Source of the DNA: an uncultured Faecalibacterium sp.
GTDB lineage: Bacteria; Bacillota; Clostridia; Oscillospirales; Ruminococcaceae
Direction: 5' to 3'
Assembly (NCBI GenBank): GCA_937880095.1
Contig: CALFLK010000023.1
Coordinates: 1 to 64,000 of the forward strand
Length of the DNA: 64,000 nucleotides
Below, one piece after another: positions 26,313 to 34,427 of this stretch. The position numbers and the translations under genes were made by a program. Every line of letters begins with the position of its first letter. Position 1 is the first letter of the stretch. The notes beneath the pieces were generated by a model that made no database searches, had not been told where the DNA came from, and saw only the letters and a program-made list of their open reading frames with translations.

Positions 26313-28007
26313 TTAGGATTCGGCGGAATCCTTCACTAGCAGATAGCCTTGTAAAGAAACGGTTTTGATTTGCCCATGCGCAGTAGAGAGATTGACCCAT
26401 TCAAGGTAGAGTGCCTGTGTATCGCTGATGGGGAACAGCCGTTCCTCTTCGAATAGAGTGCCCTCTTGTTCCGGATGGTTTTGAATCAGGGAAAGTGCCC
26501 ATTCTTCGCCATTCCAATTCAGTTGTGTGCCATCGCTCCAGTGATATTGAATCTGCCAAGGCGCAGTGGTTGTGGAACCATCCCCAAACCAGTAGAACGG
26601 ACAGACTTTGTCATATCCCGTGACAGGGATGTTTTTCTCTTCACCGTAAAGGCTGTATGCTTTGTTCGGACTCTCATACTCCAATGTATCGCTGTCCAAA
26701 ATGAGGGACCAGTCATCCAGCGTGTGCTGATTTACTTGCGCTGCAAGCGCAGGCTCCCACATGAGCTTGGTTTGATTTTGCCTCAAATACTGGATGCTGC
26801 TGTGGACTTGCTCCTGTTCCGGCTGAGAGAGGGAAACAGGCTGAATTTCCAGCGTTTTGCCATCCCATAGGTGATAAGATACCAAAACATTTTCCAAGCG
26901 TTTTGCCTGACAATAGCGGGGGAAATCCAAAATGTTGAGCGGAGTACAGCTGCCAATCAATATGACACCCGCAAATGCCAGAAACAAGCTGCGTGGGTGT
27001 TTATTTAGCGCAGCTATGACCAAACCAAACACACCCACTGCAAGCAGTAACAGACCCGCATATCGGGCGGTGGTTAAACCATATGCACGCAGACGAATCA
27101 CAATGCCAACCATCTGGACAGTCAAAATCGGAATAAGGACCAACCAACCCCAGCGCAGTAATTTTTTCACCCAAGGGGCATTGTCTTGGCGCAGGGTCAA
27201 CCAGAAAAAGAGGTATCCCGCCAAAGCTAGGCTGGCAAACCAGTTCATGGTGCCGGAAGGCATTTTCCAAGTGAATAGGATTTTGCCCACATATCCGCAT
27301 AGAATGCAAAGGAGAAACAGATACAGCGGGAAGGTCACACGACCAAACAGCAAGTGCATCGCTTTGGGTGTTGTGGTTTTCTCGTTTGGTTTGGGCAGCT
27401 GGGCGCAAATCATATTGGGGAAAAGTACATAAAAGGAAAATAGCTGCAGTTCCAAGAGGACCTGACTGGGGAAGGAGAACAAAAGCATATCCACCGCCAG
27501 ACAGCAAACGGTGATGCCGATGACGGTAATCACACAGGCTGTTCCGCTGATGAGTAAATTTTTGAACAGATCCGGAAACAGGCTGTCTGCATTTTCGCTG
27601 CCGTACAGCTGCCATACGGCAAAGGCAGAGCCCGCCAAAACCAAACCACAGGTCAGAACGGTAGGCAGCAGAATGAGGTTGTCCGCATTGCTGCGAAGCA
27701 TGCAATAAAATACGCCGAAAAAGATTGCAAATGTGCCGGCCGCTGCTGCCCAAGGATAAATCTGTTTGTGGGCAAGCGATTTCTTTTCACAAAAGATGCG
27801 TACATTAACAGCAGCAACCATAGCCAGCACAGCGGCAAAAGAAATTGCAGTAGCAGAAAGGATGTGCACCAATGGTATCCGGGATCCAAATGCCATAGAC
27901 TGATACAGTAGGAGTGAAAAGACAAAAACCGGTGCAAAGCGACTGACGCCTGAATGTACACGGTGGATTGCGCGGGAAAAGAATGCGGAGCGTTTGTGTT
28001 CTTCCAT
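26313..28007 (-). CDS. DUF4153-family membrane protein
   Basis: The 564-residue protein has about 11 hydrophobic helices in residues 25-370, then a soluble extracytoplasmic C-terminal domain of about 190 residues. The overall layout and the segment FPRYCQAKRLENVLVSYHLWDGK near the last helix fit DUF4153, a family of unknown function. The start has TAGGAGG eight bases upstream. It is transcribed alone, from the promoter at 28043-28071, towards the fucosidase-operon terminator. Nothing in the sequence fixes a substrate. Confidence 0.75.
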   Translation of the reverse strand: MEEHKRSAFFSRAIHRVHSGVSRFAPVFVFSLLLYQSMAFGSRIPLVHILSATAISFAAVLAMVAAVNVRIFCEKKSLAHKQIYPWAAAAGTFAIFFGVFYCMLRSNADNLILLPTVLTCGLVLAGSAFAVWQLYGSENADSLFPDLFKNLLISGTACVITVIGITVCCLAVDMLLFSFPSQVLLELQLFSFYVLFPNMICAQLPKPNEKTTTPKAMHLLFGRVTFPLYLFLLCILCGYVGKILFTWKMPSGTMNWFASLALAGYLFFWLTLRQDNAPWVKKLLRWGWLVLIPILTVQMVGIVIRLRAYGLTTARYAGLLLLAVGVFGLVIAALNKHPRSLFLAFAGVILIGSCTPLNILDFPRYCQAKRLENVLVSYHLWDGKTLEIQPVSLSQPEQEQVHSSIQYLRQNQTKLMWEPALAAQVNQHTLDDWSLILDSDTLEYESPNKAYSLYGEEKNIPVTGYDKVCPFYWFGDGSTTTAPWQIQYHWSDGTQLNWNGEEWALSLIQNHPEQEGTLFEEERLFPISDTQALYLEWVNLSTAHGQIKTVSLQGYLLVKDSAES

Positions 28008-28042
28008 GATAAAAACCTCCTAGCGGAATCATTTCTACCCGG

Positions 28043-28084
28043 AGTGTAACACAGAAAAGGCTAAAATTCAATATAAAAATATTG
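28043..28084 (-). promoter_or_regulatory. Promoter of the DUF4153 gene with dyad on the -35
   Basis: Read on -, TTGAAT (28071-28066), a 17-base spacer and TACACT (28048-28043) with TGT extension form the promoter. The perfect inverted repeat CAATAT-AAAA-ATATTG (28069-28084) overlaps the upstream edge of the -35 and may be an operator. Confidence 0.55.
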
Positions 28085-28104
28085 TAAAACAATAAAAGCG
28101 AGCG

Positions 28105-28135
28105 CAAAAAAGCAGACAGCCCGAAGGCTGTCTGC
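28105..28135 (-). terminator. Terminator of the tsaE-tsaB-rpiB-upp operon
   Basis: On - the transcript forms GCAGACAGCC-UUCG-GGCUGUCUGC (28135-28112) followed by a U-run (28111-28105). A UUCG tetraloop on a ten-base GC-rich stem is a very strong terminator. Confidence 0.93.
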
Positions 28136-28148
28136 CGTAAAAATGTAA

Positions 28149-28775
28149 TTACTTGGTGCCGTAGATACGGTCGCCAGCGTCGCCCAGACCGGGAACAATG
28201 TAGCCGTTCTCGTTCAGGTGATCGTCCAGAGCTGCCACATAGATGGAAACGTCGGGATGAGCTTCCTGCAGAGCATTCAGACCTTCCGGAGCAGCAATCA
28301 GACCGATGAACTTGATGCGCTTTGCACCACGCTTCTTGATCATGTTGATTGCGTCGATTGCGGAACCGCCGGTTGCCAGCATGGGGTCCAGAACCAGAAC
28401 ATCGCGCTCAGCAATGTCAGAGGGCAGCTTGCAGAAGTATTCTACGGGCTGCAGAGTGGTCTCGTCACGGTACAGACCGATAAAGCCGACCTTTGCTGCG
28501 GGGACCAGGCTCAGCATACCGTCCAGCATGCCCATTCCTGCACGCAGGATGGGAACCAGAGCCAGCTTACGACCAGCCAGAACCTTGGTGCGAGCAACGG
28601 TAACGGGAGTCTCGATTTCCACTTCCTCGGTGGGCAGGTCACGAGTAGCTTCGTAGCACAGCAGGTTTGCGATTTCGCTTACCAGATCACGGAACTCCTT
28701 GGTGCCGGTCTGCTTGTTGCGCAGCAGGCTGATCTTGTGCTGAATCAGGGGATGGTCAACGATCATAGGTTTCAT
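28149..28775 (-). CDS. upp: Uracil phosphoribosyltransferase
   Basis: The 208-residue salvage enzyme joins uracil with PRPP to give UMP. The PRPP loop VLDPMLATGGSAIDAI (about 131-146), the PILRAGMGMLDG block and the C-terminal uracil-binding segment NGYIVPGLGDAGDR are all present. Length is typical. The ribosome site AAAGGAGC lies before the ATG. It is the last gene of a - strand operon, 45 bases after rpiB, and is followed by a strong terminator. rpiB and upp both concern ribose phosphates. Confidence 0.98.
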   Translation of the reverse strand: MKPMIVDHPLIQHKISLLRNKQTGTKEFRDLVSEIANLLCYEATRDLPTEEVEIETPVTVARTKVLAGRKLALVPILRAGMGMLDGMLSLVPAAKVGFIGLYRDETTLQPVEYFCKLPSDIAERDVLVLDPMLATGGSAIDAINMIKKRGAKRIKFIGLIAAPEGLNALQEAHPDVSIYVAALDDHLNENGYIVPGLGDAGDRIYGTK

Positions 28776-28820
28776 AAGAATGCTCCTTTTATTTCAAAAA
28801 TTATTTTGCGTACAAAGGAA

Positions 28821-29267
28821 TCAACGGTTCTCGATTGCCATCAACTTGGCAACGCGCTTGTCGTGGCGACCACCCTCGTATTCGGTGTTCAGGAACAGGT
28901 CAACCAGCTGGCAAGCCAGACCAGGGCCGACAACGCGACCGCCCATGCACAGTGCATTTGCGTCATTGTGGCGGCGGGTGTACTCTGCGCTGAATGCGTC
29001 AGAGCAGCAGCAAGCACGAATACCCTTGACCTTGTTAGCGCTCATGCTGATGCCAACACCGGTGCCGCAGAACAGCAGTGCCTTGTCGCACTCGCCAGCG
29101 ACGACAGCATCACAGGCAGGCAGAGCCATATCGGGGTAATCAACGCTCTCTTCGGAGTGGGTGCCGAAATCCTTGTAGGCGATACCCAGCTCGTCCAGAT
29201 GCTTCTTTACTTCTTCTTTCAGGGCATAGCCGCCGTGGTCGGCAGCCAGAGCAATAGGCTTAGACAT
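28821..29267 (-). CDS. rpiB: Ribose-5-phosphate isomerase B
   Basis: The 148-residue enzyme converts ribulose 5-phosphate to ribose 5-phosphate in the pentose phosphate pathway. N-terminal ALAADHGGYALKE, the catalytic cysteine in LLFCGTGVGISMSANK, and ACCCSDAFSAEYTRRHNDANAL identify the RpiB/LacA family. LacA/LacB are relatives, but the GTGVGISM block and the lone gene favour RpiB. The ribosome site GTGAGGA precedes the start. It lies 21 bases after tsaB and 45 bases before upp in the same direction. Confidence 0.96.
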   Translation of the reverse strand: MSKPIALAADHGGYALKEEVKKHLDELGIAYKDFGTHSEESVDYPDMALPACDAVVAGECDKALLFCGTGVGISMSANKVKGIRACCCSDAFSAEYTRRHNDANALCMGGRVVGPGLACQLVDLFLNTEYEGGRHDKRVAKLMAIENR

Positions 29268-29288
29268 ATGAGTTCCTCACTTTATTTT

Positions 29289-29993
29289 TTATACATTCTG
29301 ATTCTGTGCAGACAGCTTTGCGGCGCGTTCCCGCTCCGCCTGGCTCAGTCGGTGATAATCCGGCAGCAAGGCACTGGGTGCAACGCTTTCACCGTTTGCG
29401 TGCATACGGGCGCCGACAACGCCTACTGCACCGCCGCGCGCGCAGCCTACAGCCGGAGCTGTGGCTACCACATCGGGTAATTGACCGTATTTATTATAGC
29501 ACAGGGCAGCGCCGTTACCAACAAAAAACACGGGCTTTTTGCAATTTTCTATAAAGGGTGCCAAACTGTCCACAGATGCAGCATCATCCGGGGTCAGGCG
29601 TTCATGGCTCTCCAAATCGAAAGCAGCCCAGTAAACCTGATTGCGGCGTGCATCCAACGCAGCAATGACGGTACCGCGACCGGAGTGCTGGTTTGCCAGA
29701 GCCTCCAGCGTGGAAACACCGGCGCAAGGCGTGTTGAACGGCAGTGCCATGCCTTTTGCAGCAGCCAGACCGATGCGCAGTCCGGTAAAGCTGCCGGGAC
29801 CAGCGGTGACAGCGTACAAACCGATGTCACGAGGCTTCAGACCGGTCATCTTCAAAGCGGTGTCCACCATGGGCATGATGGTTTCGCTGTGGGTCATGCC
29901 CACTTCCAGATAGCATTCGTACAGCAGGTGGTCGTCTGCCAAAACGGCTACGCCGGCACTTTTACCGGCAGTATCCAATGCCAGAATATTCAT
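29289..29993 (-). CDS. tsaB: t6A biosynthesis protein TsaB
   Basis: The 234-residue ASKHA-fold protein binds TsaD and TsaE and supports threonylcarbamoyl transfer to tRNA. Recognised by MNILALDTAGKSAGVAVL at the start, the dimer-interface segment HSETIMPMVDTAL, and YAVTAGPGSFTGLRIGLAAAKGMA. Length is usual. Its start codon overlaps the tsaE stop by 4 bases (ATGA type), so the two are translationally coupled. rpiB follows closely. Confidence 0.96.
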   Translation of the reverse strand: MNILALDTAGKSAGVAVLADDHLLYECYLEVGMTHSETIMPMVDTALKMTGLKPRDIGLYAVTAGPGSFTGLRIGLAAAKGMALPFNTPCAGVSTLEALANQHSGRGTVIAALDARRNQVYWAAFDLESHERLTPDDAASVDSLAPFIENCKKPVFFVGNGAALCYNKYGQLPDVVATAPAVGCARGGAVGVVGARMHANGESVAPSALLPDYHRLSQAERERAAKLSAQNQNV

Positions 29994-30421
29994 AAGCTCA
30001 CTCCCTCGATTGTAATGCAGCGACCATCCGGCTCGCCGTCAATGCGTGCAATGTCGATGGTGATGGGCTGCTCAGCAGCCAGAATGTCTGCCAGATTTTC
30101 GCTCCATTCCGCAGCAACGATTGCGCCCTGATCCAGATAATCATAAAATCCGGCGGCGTACAGGTCTTCTTCGGTATGGATGCGGTACAAATCAAAATGT
30201 GCCAGCGGCCGGGGACCGCGGTAATAATTGACGATGGCAAACGTGGGGCTGGAAGCCGGGTCAGTACAGCCCAGACCTTCTGCCAGACCTTCACAAAAAG
30301 CGGTTTTGCCTGCGCCCAGACCACCGGTGAAGGCAATCAGTTCGCCACCCTGTAAAACATCAGCAAGCCGCGCACCAAGGGCGACTGTTTCGGCACGGCT
30401 GTGGGTCACATATTGGGGCAT
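29990..30421 (-). CDS. tsaE: t6A biosynthesis ATPase TsaE
   Basis: The 143-residue P-loop ATPase resets the TsaBD complex during t6A synthesis. The Walker A is FTGGLGAGKTAFCEGLAEGLG, followed by the family block DPASSPTFAIVNYYRG and HFDLYRI, and a late EWSENL motif. GAGGG lies upstream of the ATG. First gene of the tsaE-tsaB-rpiB-upp operon, driven by the - promoter at 30470-30498. Confidence 0.96.
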   Translation of the reverse strand: MPQYVTHSRAETVALGARLADVLQGGELIAFTGGLGAGKTAFCEGLAEGLGCTDPASSPTFAIVNYYRGPRPLAHFDLYRIHTEEDLYAAGFYDYLDQGAIVAAEWSENLADILAAEQPITIDIARIDGEPDGRCITIEGVSL

Positions 30422-30469
30422 AAAAAAGCCCTCGCTTTCTATTATGGAATTCTTAACATAATTACCATA

Positions 30470-30533
30470 AGTATAATATAAAATAAGCGAGAGTGCAAGA
30501 TTTGTTGCACCCAGGATGTTTTTGTGTTATCCT
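30470..30533. promoter_or_regulatory. Back-to-back promoters for the tsaE operon (-) and the RodA-like gene (+)
   Basis: On -, TTGCAC (30498-30493) with a 17-base spacer to TATACT (30475-30470). On +, TTGCAC (30504-30509) with an 18-base spacer to TATCCT (30528-30533), which has a TGT extension. The two -35 hexamers form an inverted repeat GTGCAA-GATTTG-TTGCAC (approximately 30494-30509). Any factor binding between them would act on both operons. Confidence 0.7.
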
Positions 30534-30571
30534 GATAATCTATAAAGATTTTTTCGAAAGGGGGCGTGTCT

Positions 30572-31801
30572 GTGCTGAAAGGCGTGAAAAGCTACTGGAA
30601 ACGCACCGACCGGGTTTTGTGGTCGTTTTGCATTGCCAGCAGTGTATTCGCCTGCATCGTGCTGGCGTCCATTGGTTTTAATCAGAAGGGCGGCTTTGTC
30701 CGCGATGAAATAACAGGCGCTATCACAGGAATTGGTGGTTACCGCAGTGCTCTTGTGCAGGCGCTCGCGCTGTGTGGCGGTATGTTGTTCGCCATACTCA
30801 TATCGAATATTGACTATCATAATCTGGTGGAAATCTGGCCGATTCATGCGGCGTTGGCGTGGGGCCTTGTGCTGCCAACGCTGTTTGGTAGAATTGATAT
30901 CATTAAAGATGTCTTTGTCATCGGCTACAATGCCAACAGTACAGATAACTATTCCTGGTACAAGATAGGCGGATTCACCATCCAACCAACGGAACTGGCG
31001 AAAGTTAGCTTTATTTTAACTTTCGCCATGCATCTTTCCCGTGTGCGGGATCATGTGAATGAACCGTCGACCCTGTTCAAGCTGCTGCTGCATTTGATGC
31101 TTCCGGCGCTGATTATTCATAAACAGGGCGATGACGGTACGGTTCTGATTTTCCTTGCAATCGGACTTTGTATGCTGTTTTCGGCAGGTTTGAGCTGGAA
31201 ATATATTGTAGGTGCCTTGGGTGCAGCCGGCGGCGCATTGGCAGTTGCCTTTGCTTTCTTTAGCGATAAAATCGGCAAGAACTACCAGTGGCTGCGTATT
31301 CTGGCAGTATATGACCCTGAAAATACCACTGGCTGGGCAATCAGTGAGGGTATGCGGCATGACTACACCTATCAGCAAGCGCTGGGTGAAACCTCTATCG
31401 GTGCCGGACAAATATTCGGTCGAGGGCTGTTTACCGGCGATTATGTGTATGTGCCGAATGCATGGAACGACTTTGCATTCAGCTGGATTGGCAACGCAGT
31501 CGGTTTTGTAGGCACCGCAATCGTGCTGGCAGTGCTGTTTGGCATCGTCATTCGTGCATTGCAGGTGGGCGGCCGCAGCGTAGATGATTTGGGTACGTTT
31601 ATCTGCACGGGTTTTGCTGGTGCAATGATGGCACAGATTTTCGTGAATGTCGGTATGAACCTGCGAATCCTGCCGGTTATCGGCGTTACGCTGCCATTCT
31701 ATTCAGCGGGTGGATCGTCGGCTTTGATGATTTACCTGTGTATCGGCTTGGTGCTAAGTGTGTATATGCACAATAAAAAGACCCTGTTCGGGCAGCAATA
31801 A
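30572..31801 (+). CDS. RodA/FtsW/SpoVE (SEDS) family peptidoglycan glycosyltransferase, divergent
   Basis: The 409-residue membrane protein has about ten helices and the SEDS blocks FTIQPTELAKVSF (136-148), KQGDDGTVLIF (184-194) and NVGMNLRILPVIGVTLPFYSAGGSS near the C-terminus. SEDS proteins polymerise lipid II into glycan strands with a class B PBP partner. The loop holding the catalytic aspartate reads VPNAWNDFAFSWIGNAVGF: D300 is kept, but the usual His-Thr before it and the two glutamates after it are replaced. RodA versus FtsW cannot be decided. The GTG at 30572 is chosen since AAAGGGGG lies 7 bases upstream; another GTG at 30566 is too close. No PBP gene is adjacent. Confidence 0.88.
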   Translation: MLKGVKSYWKRTDRVLWSFCIASSVFACIVLASIGFNQKGGFVRDEITGAITGIGGYRSALVQALALCGGMLFAILISNIDYHNLVEIWPIHAALAWGLVLPTLFGRIDIIKDVFVIGYNANSTDNYSWYKIGGFTIQPTELAKVSFILTFAMHLSRVRDHVNEPSTLFKLLLHLMLPALIIHKQGDDGTVLIFLAIGLCMLFSAGLSWKYIVGALGAAGGALAVAFAFFSDKIGKNYQWLRILAVYDPENTTGWAISEGMRHDYTYQQALGETSIGAGQIFGRGLFTGDYVYVPNAWNDFAFSWIGNAVGFVGTAIVLAVLFGIVIRALQVGGRSVDDLGTFICTGFAGAMMAQIFVNVGMNLRILPVIGVTLPFYSAGGSSALMIYLCIGLVLSVYMHNKKTLFGQQ

Positions 31802-31809
31802 AAGAAAAC

Positions 31810-31846
31810 AAAAAGGGGCAGACACAAAGCGTGTCTGCCCCTTTTT
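31810..31846. terminator. Terminator after the RodA-like gene
   Basis: Perfect 16-base arms 31810-31825 and 31831-31846 (core AGGGGCAGACAC) with A-run before and T-run after, so it can work in both directions between the convergent RodA-like and mgsA genes. Confidence 0.93.
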
Positions 31847-31911
31847 GTTACAGGAGGAAAAAATGAAACCAAACAACACACAGAAAAATCAGAAACTGTG
31901 TGCGTAAGACG

Positions 31912-32313
31912 TTATAAACCGTGCATTCCTTCACGGTAATCCAAATCGCCCTGATCCAAGCCGCGCACCAGAATTTCGGCGGTAGCAATGTTGGTAGCGA
32001 CAGGTACAGAGTGCATATCGCACAGCCGCATAATCGTTTGGTCGTTGGGCTCAGAGGGTTTGGCGTTGACTGCGTCACGGAAGAACAAGACCATATCCAC
32101 TTCGTCGCAGGCAATCTGTGCAGCTATTTGCTGACCACCACCTAAACGGCCGGCTAAAAAGCACTGTACGGACAGACCGACGTTTTGAATCAGCAGATTG
32201 CCTGTAGTTCCGGTAGCAATCAGTTTGTAGCGGGACAGAATACCACTGTATGCAGTGCAAAACTGAAGCATCAACTCTTTTTTTGTGTCGTGGGCAATCA
32301 ATGCAATCGTCAT
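31912..32313 (-). CDS. mgsA: Methylglyoxal synthase family protein lacking the catalytic aspartate
   Basis: The 133-residue protein matches methylglyoxal synthase (dihydroxyacetone phosphate to methylglyoxal plus phosphate) in length and order: IALIAHDTKK (3-12), IATGTTGNLL (32-41), VLFFRDAVNAKP, and MHSVPVATNIATAEILVRGL. The phosphate-binding/active-site loop, normally GPxGGDQQ, reads GRLGGGQQ here: the base aspartate (D71 in E. coli) is G60, codon GGT. H8-D9 and the later aspartates are kept. This may reduce or change activity, or define a subfamily. Start has AAAGGAT upstream. A strong - promoter lies at 32405-32433; the gene ends near the RodA terminator. Confidence 0.88.
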   Translation of the reverse strand: MTIALIAHDTKKELMLQFCTAYSGILSRYKLIATGTTGNLLIQNVGLSVQCFLAGRLGGGQQIAAQIACDEVDMVLFFRDAVNAKPSEPNDQTIMRLCDMHSVPVATNIATAEILVRGLDQGDLDYREGMHGL

Positions 32314-32404
32314 AGGGGACGATCCTTTCTATTTTAAAATTACAATGTGCGACGTAATAACGTAGGCTGTCAAAGGAAATAAAAAGATACTGTACAACAA
32401 ATTC

Positions 32405-32433
32405 ATTCTATCGAGCCATAGGGGAAAAGTCAA
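32405..32433 (-). promoter_or_regulatory. Promoter of mgsA
   Basis: Read on -, TTGACT (32433-32428), a 17-base spacer and TAGAAT (32410-32405). Near-consensus; gives a leader of about 85 bases. The rest of the 233-base gap between mgsA and proC (32434-32546) is AT-rich, with a weak CAATGT/ACATTG inverted repeat that might end proC transcription. Confidence 0.75.
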
Positions 32434-32546
32434 GTTTTTTTGTCAAAAATCTATAAAAGAAACACGAAAAGTGATAAGTTACAGGGTCAAACTGCGAAAT
32501 AATTGACAATGTGAATTTTAGAACAGTAATACTTACATTGCGGTGC

Positions 32547-33347
32547 TTACATTTTGCCCATATCGACATTCTTATCGAAGGCTGCCTGTACCGCATCGAT
32601 AAAGGCTCCGCGTACGCCGTGCTGCTCCAATACGCGTACACCCTGAATCGTGCTGCCACCGGGGCTGCATACCGCATCTTTCAGCGCGCCAGGGTGCTGA
32701 CCGCTTTCCAGAACCATCCGTGCGCTGCCGGCAACCATCTGGGCAGCGTAAGCCATCGCTTTGTCGCGGGGCAAACCGACCGCTACACCGCCATCTGCCA
32801 ATGCTTCAATGATGGGGTACAGGAACGCAGGTCCACAGCCAGATACCGAGCTGGCGGCATCTATCAGATTTTCGGCGAGCTTGTCTACCAGACCAGCAGG
32901 CTGCAGCATAGCAGTCAAGGTCGATTCTTCGGCTTCGGTCAGATCTAATGTGCAGTATTGAATGACACCGGCACCAATGGCGCAAGGGGTGTTGGGCATG
33001 ATGCGCACAACCGGGTAGCTGCCGCCCGACATTTCACGGATGCGCTCCATGGTCAGACCGGCAGCCATGGAAACCAAAATGGTACGGCTGGATTTTGCCG
33101 CCAATACAGGTGCAATTTCTGCCAGCATTGCCTCCATCATTTGGGGCTTCACACCCAAAAAGACCCAGTCGCAGGCAGCAGCCTGTGCGTTCGTGCCGGT
33201 ACGGCAACTCAGCTCCTGTGCCAGTTTAGCTGCTTTTTCCGGGGTACGGTTTGCCAAAAGGACAGACTGGGGAACACAGCTTTTACAGACGGCACGAGCA
33301 ATGGCGCTGCCCATATTGCCGCAGCCGATAAAACCGATGGTACGCAT
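32547..33347 (-). CDS. proC: Pyrroline-5-carboxylate reductase
   Basis: The 266-residue enzyme reduces pyrroline-5-carboxylate to proline with NAD(P)H. The Rossmann start TIGFIGCGNMGSAIARAV, the FLGVKPQMM block, VSMAAGLTMERI, VRIMPNTPCAIGAGV and the C-terminal PGALKDAVCSPGGSTIQGV signature identify ProC. Length is typical. GAGG lies upstream of the ATG. It stands alone; proA and proB are not in the window. Confidence 0.97.
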   Translation of the reverse strand: MRTIGFIGCGNMGSAIARAVCKSCVPQSVLLANRTPEKAAKLAQELSCRTGTNAQAAACDWVFLGVKPQMMEAMLAEIAPVLAAKSSRTILVSMAAGLTMERIREMSGGSYPVVRIMPNTPCAIGAGVIQYCTLDLTEAEESTLTAMLQPAGLVDKLAENLIDAASSVSGCGPAFLYPIIEALADGGVAVGLPRDKAMAYAAQMVAGSARMVLESGQHPGALKDAVCSPGGSTIQGVRVLEQHGVRGAFIDAVQAAFDKNVDMGKM

Positions 33348-33389
33348 AAGAAAAACCTCGCTTTTCTAAAATAAATTTCTGATAGAATC

Positions 33390-33398
33390 AGTATAACA
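33390..33398 (-). promoter_or_regulatory. Extended -10 promoter of proC
   Basis: On - this reads TGTTATACT, a TGn-extended -10, about 43 bases upstream of the proC start. No clear -35. Confidence 0.5.
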
Positions 33399-33476
33399 CG
33401 GAACGAAACACATTCACTATGAGAGCAAATAAAATTTTTGTAAATGAGGAAAAGCCCTTTCTTTTCACAGACCCAC

Positions 33477-33485
33477 TGCTATAAT
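33477..33485 (+). promoter_or_regulatory. Extended -10 promoter of the GDPD-Nudix operon
   Basis: TGCTATAAT with perfect TATAAT at 33480-33485. The -35 region is poor. It lies 70 bases upstream of the GDPD start. A short GAAAAG/CTTTTC inverted repeat (about 33450-33467) precedes it. Confidence 0.6.
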
Positions 33486-33554
33486 GAAAGCGATTTATAG
33501 AAAAAAACAATGAGCTCCGCTCGGTACTGAGCGATAGGAAAGGGAGTTTTCGAG

Positions 33555-34427
33555 ATGCAGTGGACGCTTTTAACGATTGGTGTTGTGCTGGTGCTGGGGT
33601 ATGCATTGCTGCTGCGCGGGCGGGTAAAGAATCCGGCTTGTCAGAATTTTGATGGCTGGCTGTATGCCCATCGCGGCTGTTTTAATCGGGAAGAAACCAT
33701 TCCGGAAAATAGTCGTGCTGCATTCCGCCGTGCAGTGGAAAAAGGCGTTGGTGTGGAATTGGATGTACATTTGCTGGCAGATGGTGGTCTGGCAGTGATC
33801 CACGACAGCAATCTGGAACGTGTCACTGGCTGTACCGGTGTGGTGGAGGATTTGACGACCGACCAGTTGGCATCATATCACTTGTTTGGTACAGCGGAAA
33901 CCATCCCCACATTTCAGGAGGCTCTGGAGATTTTTCATGGCGCAGTACCTATGATTATTGAGTTAAAAACCCATAACCGCAATACAGAGGCTTTGTGTCA
34001 GGCGGTATGGGATGCGGTAAAGGATTACGAAGGTCTGTATTGTATGGAGAGCTTTGACCCGTCTGTGGTATATTGGCTGAGAAAAAATCATCCGGATATT
34101 GTGCGGGGGCAGTTGGCAGAAAATATGTTCAAAGCCAAGACGGAGGTCAAGCTGAACGGTCTGATGCGGTTTGGCGCGACGTATCTGTTGATGAATCCGC
34201 TGACCCGCCCTGATTTTATTGCATATCGCTATGCCGACCGCAGCAATCTTGCCAATCAAATCTGTTTGAATATTTGGGGAATGCGTGGTGTCAGCTGGAC
34301 ACTGCGCAGTCAGGAAGAGCTGGATACTGCCCGGCGGGAAGATTTGTGGCCGATTTACGAGGGCTTTGAACCAGATACAGCATACGATTACGCAGATGAA
34401 GAAAGAAAGGCGGAATCCCATGTATAA
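33555..34427 (+). CDS. Membrane-anchored glycerophosphodiester phosphodiesterase family protein
   Basis: The 290-residue protein has one N-terminal helix (about residues 3-20), so the catalytic domain is probably outside or at the membrane face. The GDPD TIM-barrel begins WLYAHRGCFN with the catalytic His in HRG, then NSRAAFRRAVEKGVGVELDVHLLADGGLAVIHD, with the metal-binding Glu/Asp and the second catalytic His. PMIIELKTH and MESFDPSVV complete the motif set. GDPDs release glycerol 3-phosphate from glycerophosphodiesters or trim teichoic acid; the substrate is unknown. Ribosome site AAAGGGAG. Its last 8 bases overlap the Nudix gene start. Confidence 0.92.
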   Translation: MQWTLLTIGVVLVLGYALLLRGRVKNPACQNFDGWLYAHRGCFNREETIPENSRAAFRRAVEKGVGVELDVHLLADGGLAVIHDSNLERVTGCTGVVEDLTTDQLASYHLFGTAETIPTFQEALEIFHGAVPMIIELKTHNRNTEALCQAVWDAVKDYEGLYCMESFDPSVVYWLRKNHPDIVRGQLAENMFKAKTEVKLNGLMRFGATYLLMNPLTRPDFIAYRYADRSNLANQICLNIWGMRGVSWTLRSQEELDTARREDLWPIYEGFEPDTAYDYADEERKAESHV

